Of a stretch of DNA of 64,000 bases, positions 61,370-64,000 are shown piece by piece. Each line of letters begins with the position of its first letter. The stretch's first letter is position 1. Origin of the DNA: Rotaria sp. Silwood1 (taxonomy: Eukaryota; Rotifera; Eurotatoria; Philodinida; Philodinidae); contig CAJNOP010000017.1 in assembly GCA_905250075.1 (NCBI GenBank), positions 310,001 to 374,000 of the forward strand. Direction: 5' to 3'. Under the pieces are notes generated by a model. The model ran no database searches, was not told where the DNA came from, and saw only the letters and a program-made list of their open reading frames with translations. A program made the position numbers and the translations under genes.

Positions 61370-63524
61370 ATGACGTTAAGAACATTAATTTATGGTGCTA
61401 GACAAATTGTTACGGTAACTCGTCATAATGATGAAAAATTTCTATGTGGAAAAGATATGCAAGCTATTGGAATAATAAAATCGGAAGCAGGTGGTTTAAG
61501 TTTAATGATTGAAAAGTGAGGAGAAAAAGCTTGTCTAATAAAAAGTAGGTGAAGGGTTTTCTAATTCTTACTAATCTTATTACTATCTAAAATAAAATAA
61601 TGAAGAAGTTAGAAATAATTGCTAAATATTGATATACATTTTTATTCTACTATAGTGAAAATATTGTCGCCATTGGAACTGATGATGATATTGCTCGAGA
61701 ATTTGAAGGAATGGAAGTAGATAAAAAGATTGATGCATCTGGATGTTGTATTCTACCAGGTTAGATGCGAAGTTAAAATTTATTTATCAAAATGATTATA
61801 AATATTTATTTGTTAAGGTTTTGTTGATGCACATACACATCCAATATGGGCAGGTGATCGAGTTCATGAATACGCGAAAAAAGTATTTATCTGTAGATCT
61901 TTTTTTTTCTCACCATCGAATTGTCTATCGTGGTGTAAAATAGTTGGCAGGTGCTACTTATATGGAAATTATGCGTGAAGGTGGTGGTATTGGTTTTACA
62001 GTTGAACAAACAAAATTAGCTACAGATAAAGAACTTCTTGTTTCGTTGGTTGCTCGTTTGAAACGTATGCTTCATGCTGGTAAGTCTTCATTTCTTTTGA
62101 ACATTTCTCTATTGTTCGATTATTAGGTACGACCCATGTTGAATGTAAAACAGGCTATGGACTTGAATGGCCTGATGAATCACGTCTGTTAAAACTTCTT
62201 GAACAAGCTCGTTCACATATACCTATCGGTATATCTATTACATATTGTGCAGCACATGCAGTTCCTAAGTATGAAAGATGAAAATGATTCTTGGATTGAT
62301 TAAATTCAAATGTTTTATTTAGAAATAAAACAGCCGAAGATATGACAGAAGATATTGTAAATAAACAAATAAAAGCATTGAAAAAATTAATTGATAATAA
62401 AGAAATAAATGTTAATGATATTGATGTTTTTTGTGAAAAAGGTAAGTTTTATTTAAACAGATATTAGATGTGGTACAGGAATTGAACTTATTAACAGCTA
62501 TAAAAAAAATTCATATTTCCTTTAATTAGTTACTACATTCCGTAATGCTGAGGAGGACAACATAATACTTAGGATGTAGAATGTCGATTTTCTCTTCAGC
62601 CACAGTCGCAATCACACGCCATGCACTAACATTAGACAGGTTCTCATTCATGCCTACCCAATCTACACCATCTTACTTCACAGTGCATCTTAATGAAAAT
62701 GCATATTGCTTAATATTATGGAATTATTCTGTTAGATTATTTACAAATGTGAAATTGTTGATTAGGTGTGTATGATATTGAACAAAGTCGTCGAATACTT
62801 CTTGCTGGTAAACAAATCGGACTTGGAATAAATTTTCATGGTGATGAACTTAATTATACAGGTTCAGCTGAAGTAGGTTGTTTCTTTGTTTGTTTTGTGT
62901 TGAGATTTTTTATTTGTTTTTTTTTGAATAGATGGGAGCTGAAATTGGTGCACGAGCTATTAGTCATTTAGAATGTATTTCTGATGAAGGTATTCATGCT
63001 ATGGCCAATGCAAAGACAATTGCGGTTATTCTACCTCATACCGGATATATATTAAGAATTAAGATGCCACCTGTACGACAGATGATTGATGCTGGAGTAC
63101 CAGTAGCTTTAGGAACAGATGCAAACCCGAATGCTTTTTCATCAGCTATGGTCTGTTGGTTGTGTTCATGATTCGGATGAAAAATTTCGTTTTTCATTTG
63201 CTTATTTTTCTAGCCTATATCAATGAATTTGGCTTGTATTTTATGTCACATGAGTTTAGAAGAAGCATTAGCAGCTGCAACAATCAATAGTGCTGCTGCA
63301 TTGGGCATATCGGACAAATATGGATCACTTGAAGTAGGAAAAAAGGCAGATCTGATTATATGTCGATGTCCATCGTAAGATACTGACTCATCTGTCTCTT
63401 TTTTTTTTCAATTCCTTTTCATTTGTTTAGATGGGAACACATTATTTATCAATTTGGTGATCATACTCATCTAATTCGTTATGTACTCAAACATGGTGTA
63501 GTTGTGTATACAAAAAGTGCATAA
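61370..63524 (+). CDS. amdhd1: Imidazolonepropionase
   Basis: Third enzyme of histidine breakdown: hydrolyses 4-imidazolone-5-propanoate to N-formimino-L-glutamate (EC 3.5.2.7), cytosolic, metal-dependent amidohydrolase. Exons 61370-61515, 61656-61759, 61818-61882, 61944-62079, 62127-62268, 62323-62441, 62766-62872, 62932-63150, 63214-63374 and 63431-63524 give 430 residues (human about 426). Metal and substrate motifs: GFVDAHTHPIWAGDR (His-x-His), AGATYMEIMREGGGI, THVECKTGYGL, YCAAHAVP, DVFCEKGVYD, NFHGDEL, ISHLE and LGTDANPNAFSSAM. The end WEHIIYQFGDHTHLIRYV matches the family. The ATG at 61370 follows TTGCAG directly; an in-frame ATG at 61361 would add three residues. The 324-base intron at 62442-62765 is unusually long for this gene but shows nothing recognisable. 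Confidence 0.96.
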
Positions 63525-64000
63525 TTATCATTACTCATTTTTAATTAATTAATAAGGACTAATTATTATAGCGTAGTAGTTTATTCGATAATATTAAATA
63601 TATTTTATGCATCGCTTGTATTTTTTTTCTGAATATGCTGCCTAGCTTTAATTTTATAAGAAAATAGTCAAGTTCTATAATTCTGCTAATAAATAACTAG
63701 TTTATAATAGTAATTATATAGTAAAGTACATAGTTGTTCAGTGTCTTTATTTATCATTCAAATGATCTACAAGTATTTTTATTCTCGTATAGAGTAAAAT
63801 ATCAATCTTTTTTAAATACTTTTGTTCATGATGATAGATCTTTTTACATTGGAAAACCAATATGATTATACGAACAATCATGGATAAGATTTTAATTCTT
63901 TGATATTATTTATCATTGATGATTTACTATTTTTTCGAAAGACACTGAAGTGTTCAGTTTTTATCATAGGAAGCTGCAGCGAAATTTCTATCCCTCAAAA
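63525..64000. other. Downstream of AMDHD1
   Basis: 3' flank of imidazolonepropionase; AT-rich, no gene recognised to the window edge. Confidence 0.5.

Noticed and set aside
62581..62775. 64-codon plus-strand frame in an imidazolonepropionase intron
   Set aside because: The enzyme reads across this intron without it (FCEKG to VYDIEQ); no family resemblance was seen.
1..64000. CRISPR arrays, bacterial operons, insertion sequences, riboswitches
   Set aside because: The window is eukaryotic (spliced genes throughout). The only regularly spaced repeat is the tRNA-Leu array, explained by its genes.

Overview
The window is nuclear DNA from a small invertebrate animal. It is strongly AT-rich. Every protein gene is cut by GT-AG introns, many of only about 45-70 bases, and the proteins (UNC80, a tetraspanin, SGT1, a FET-family RNA-binding protein, an Id-like HLH protein, imidazolonepropionase) are animal types. 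Compact introns, low GC, and a 3' splice acceptor just upstream of every start codon fit a spliced-leader animal such as a bdelloid rotifer. That placement is inference, not proof.

Layout. 837-21111 (minus) holds most of an unc-80 homolog: 31 exons (2677 codons), running off the left edge. Its larger introns carry small transposons. About 4.6 kb without recognisable genes follows, containing a mariner-like element with terminal inverted repeats. 25732-27120 (minus) is a tetraspanin. 29587-32797 (minus) is an ADP-ribosyltransferase (PARP) with five N-terminal CCHC fingers. 36412-36777 (minus) is an Id-like helix-loop-helix protein without a basic region. 36.8-43.6 kb has no gene I can support. 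43.8-50.3 kb is a tandem array of tRNA-Leu genes: units of about 368 bases alternating Leu-TAA/CAA with Leu-TAG, some decayed, and invaded by at least three different elements. A 10-N assembly gap sits inside the last copy. 52567-54981 (minus) is SGT1 (SUGT1), with an unexplained spliced-looking coding segment inside one intron. 59086-61000 (plus) is a FET-family protein (RRM, RGG repeats, C-terminal PY, no zinc finger). 61370-63524 (plus) is imidazolonepropionase of histidine breakdown.

No shared pathway links the protein genes; they are ordinary neighbours. All exon models were drawn by hand: splice sites were chosen so that reading frames close and the protein stays continuous with remembered family members. 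No search was run. The most unusual content is the tRNA-Leu array with its transposon-split gene, the exon-pair-built zinc-finger array on a PARP, the nested coding segment in SUGT1, and the consistent splice acceptors at gene starts.
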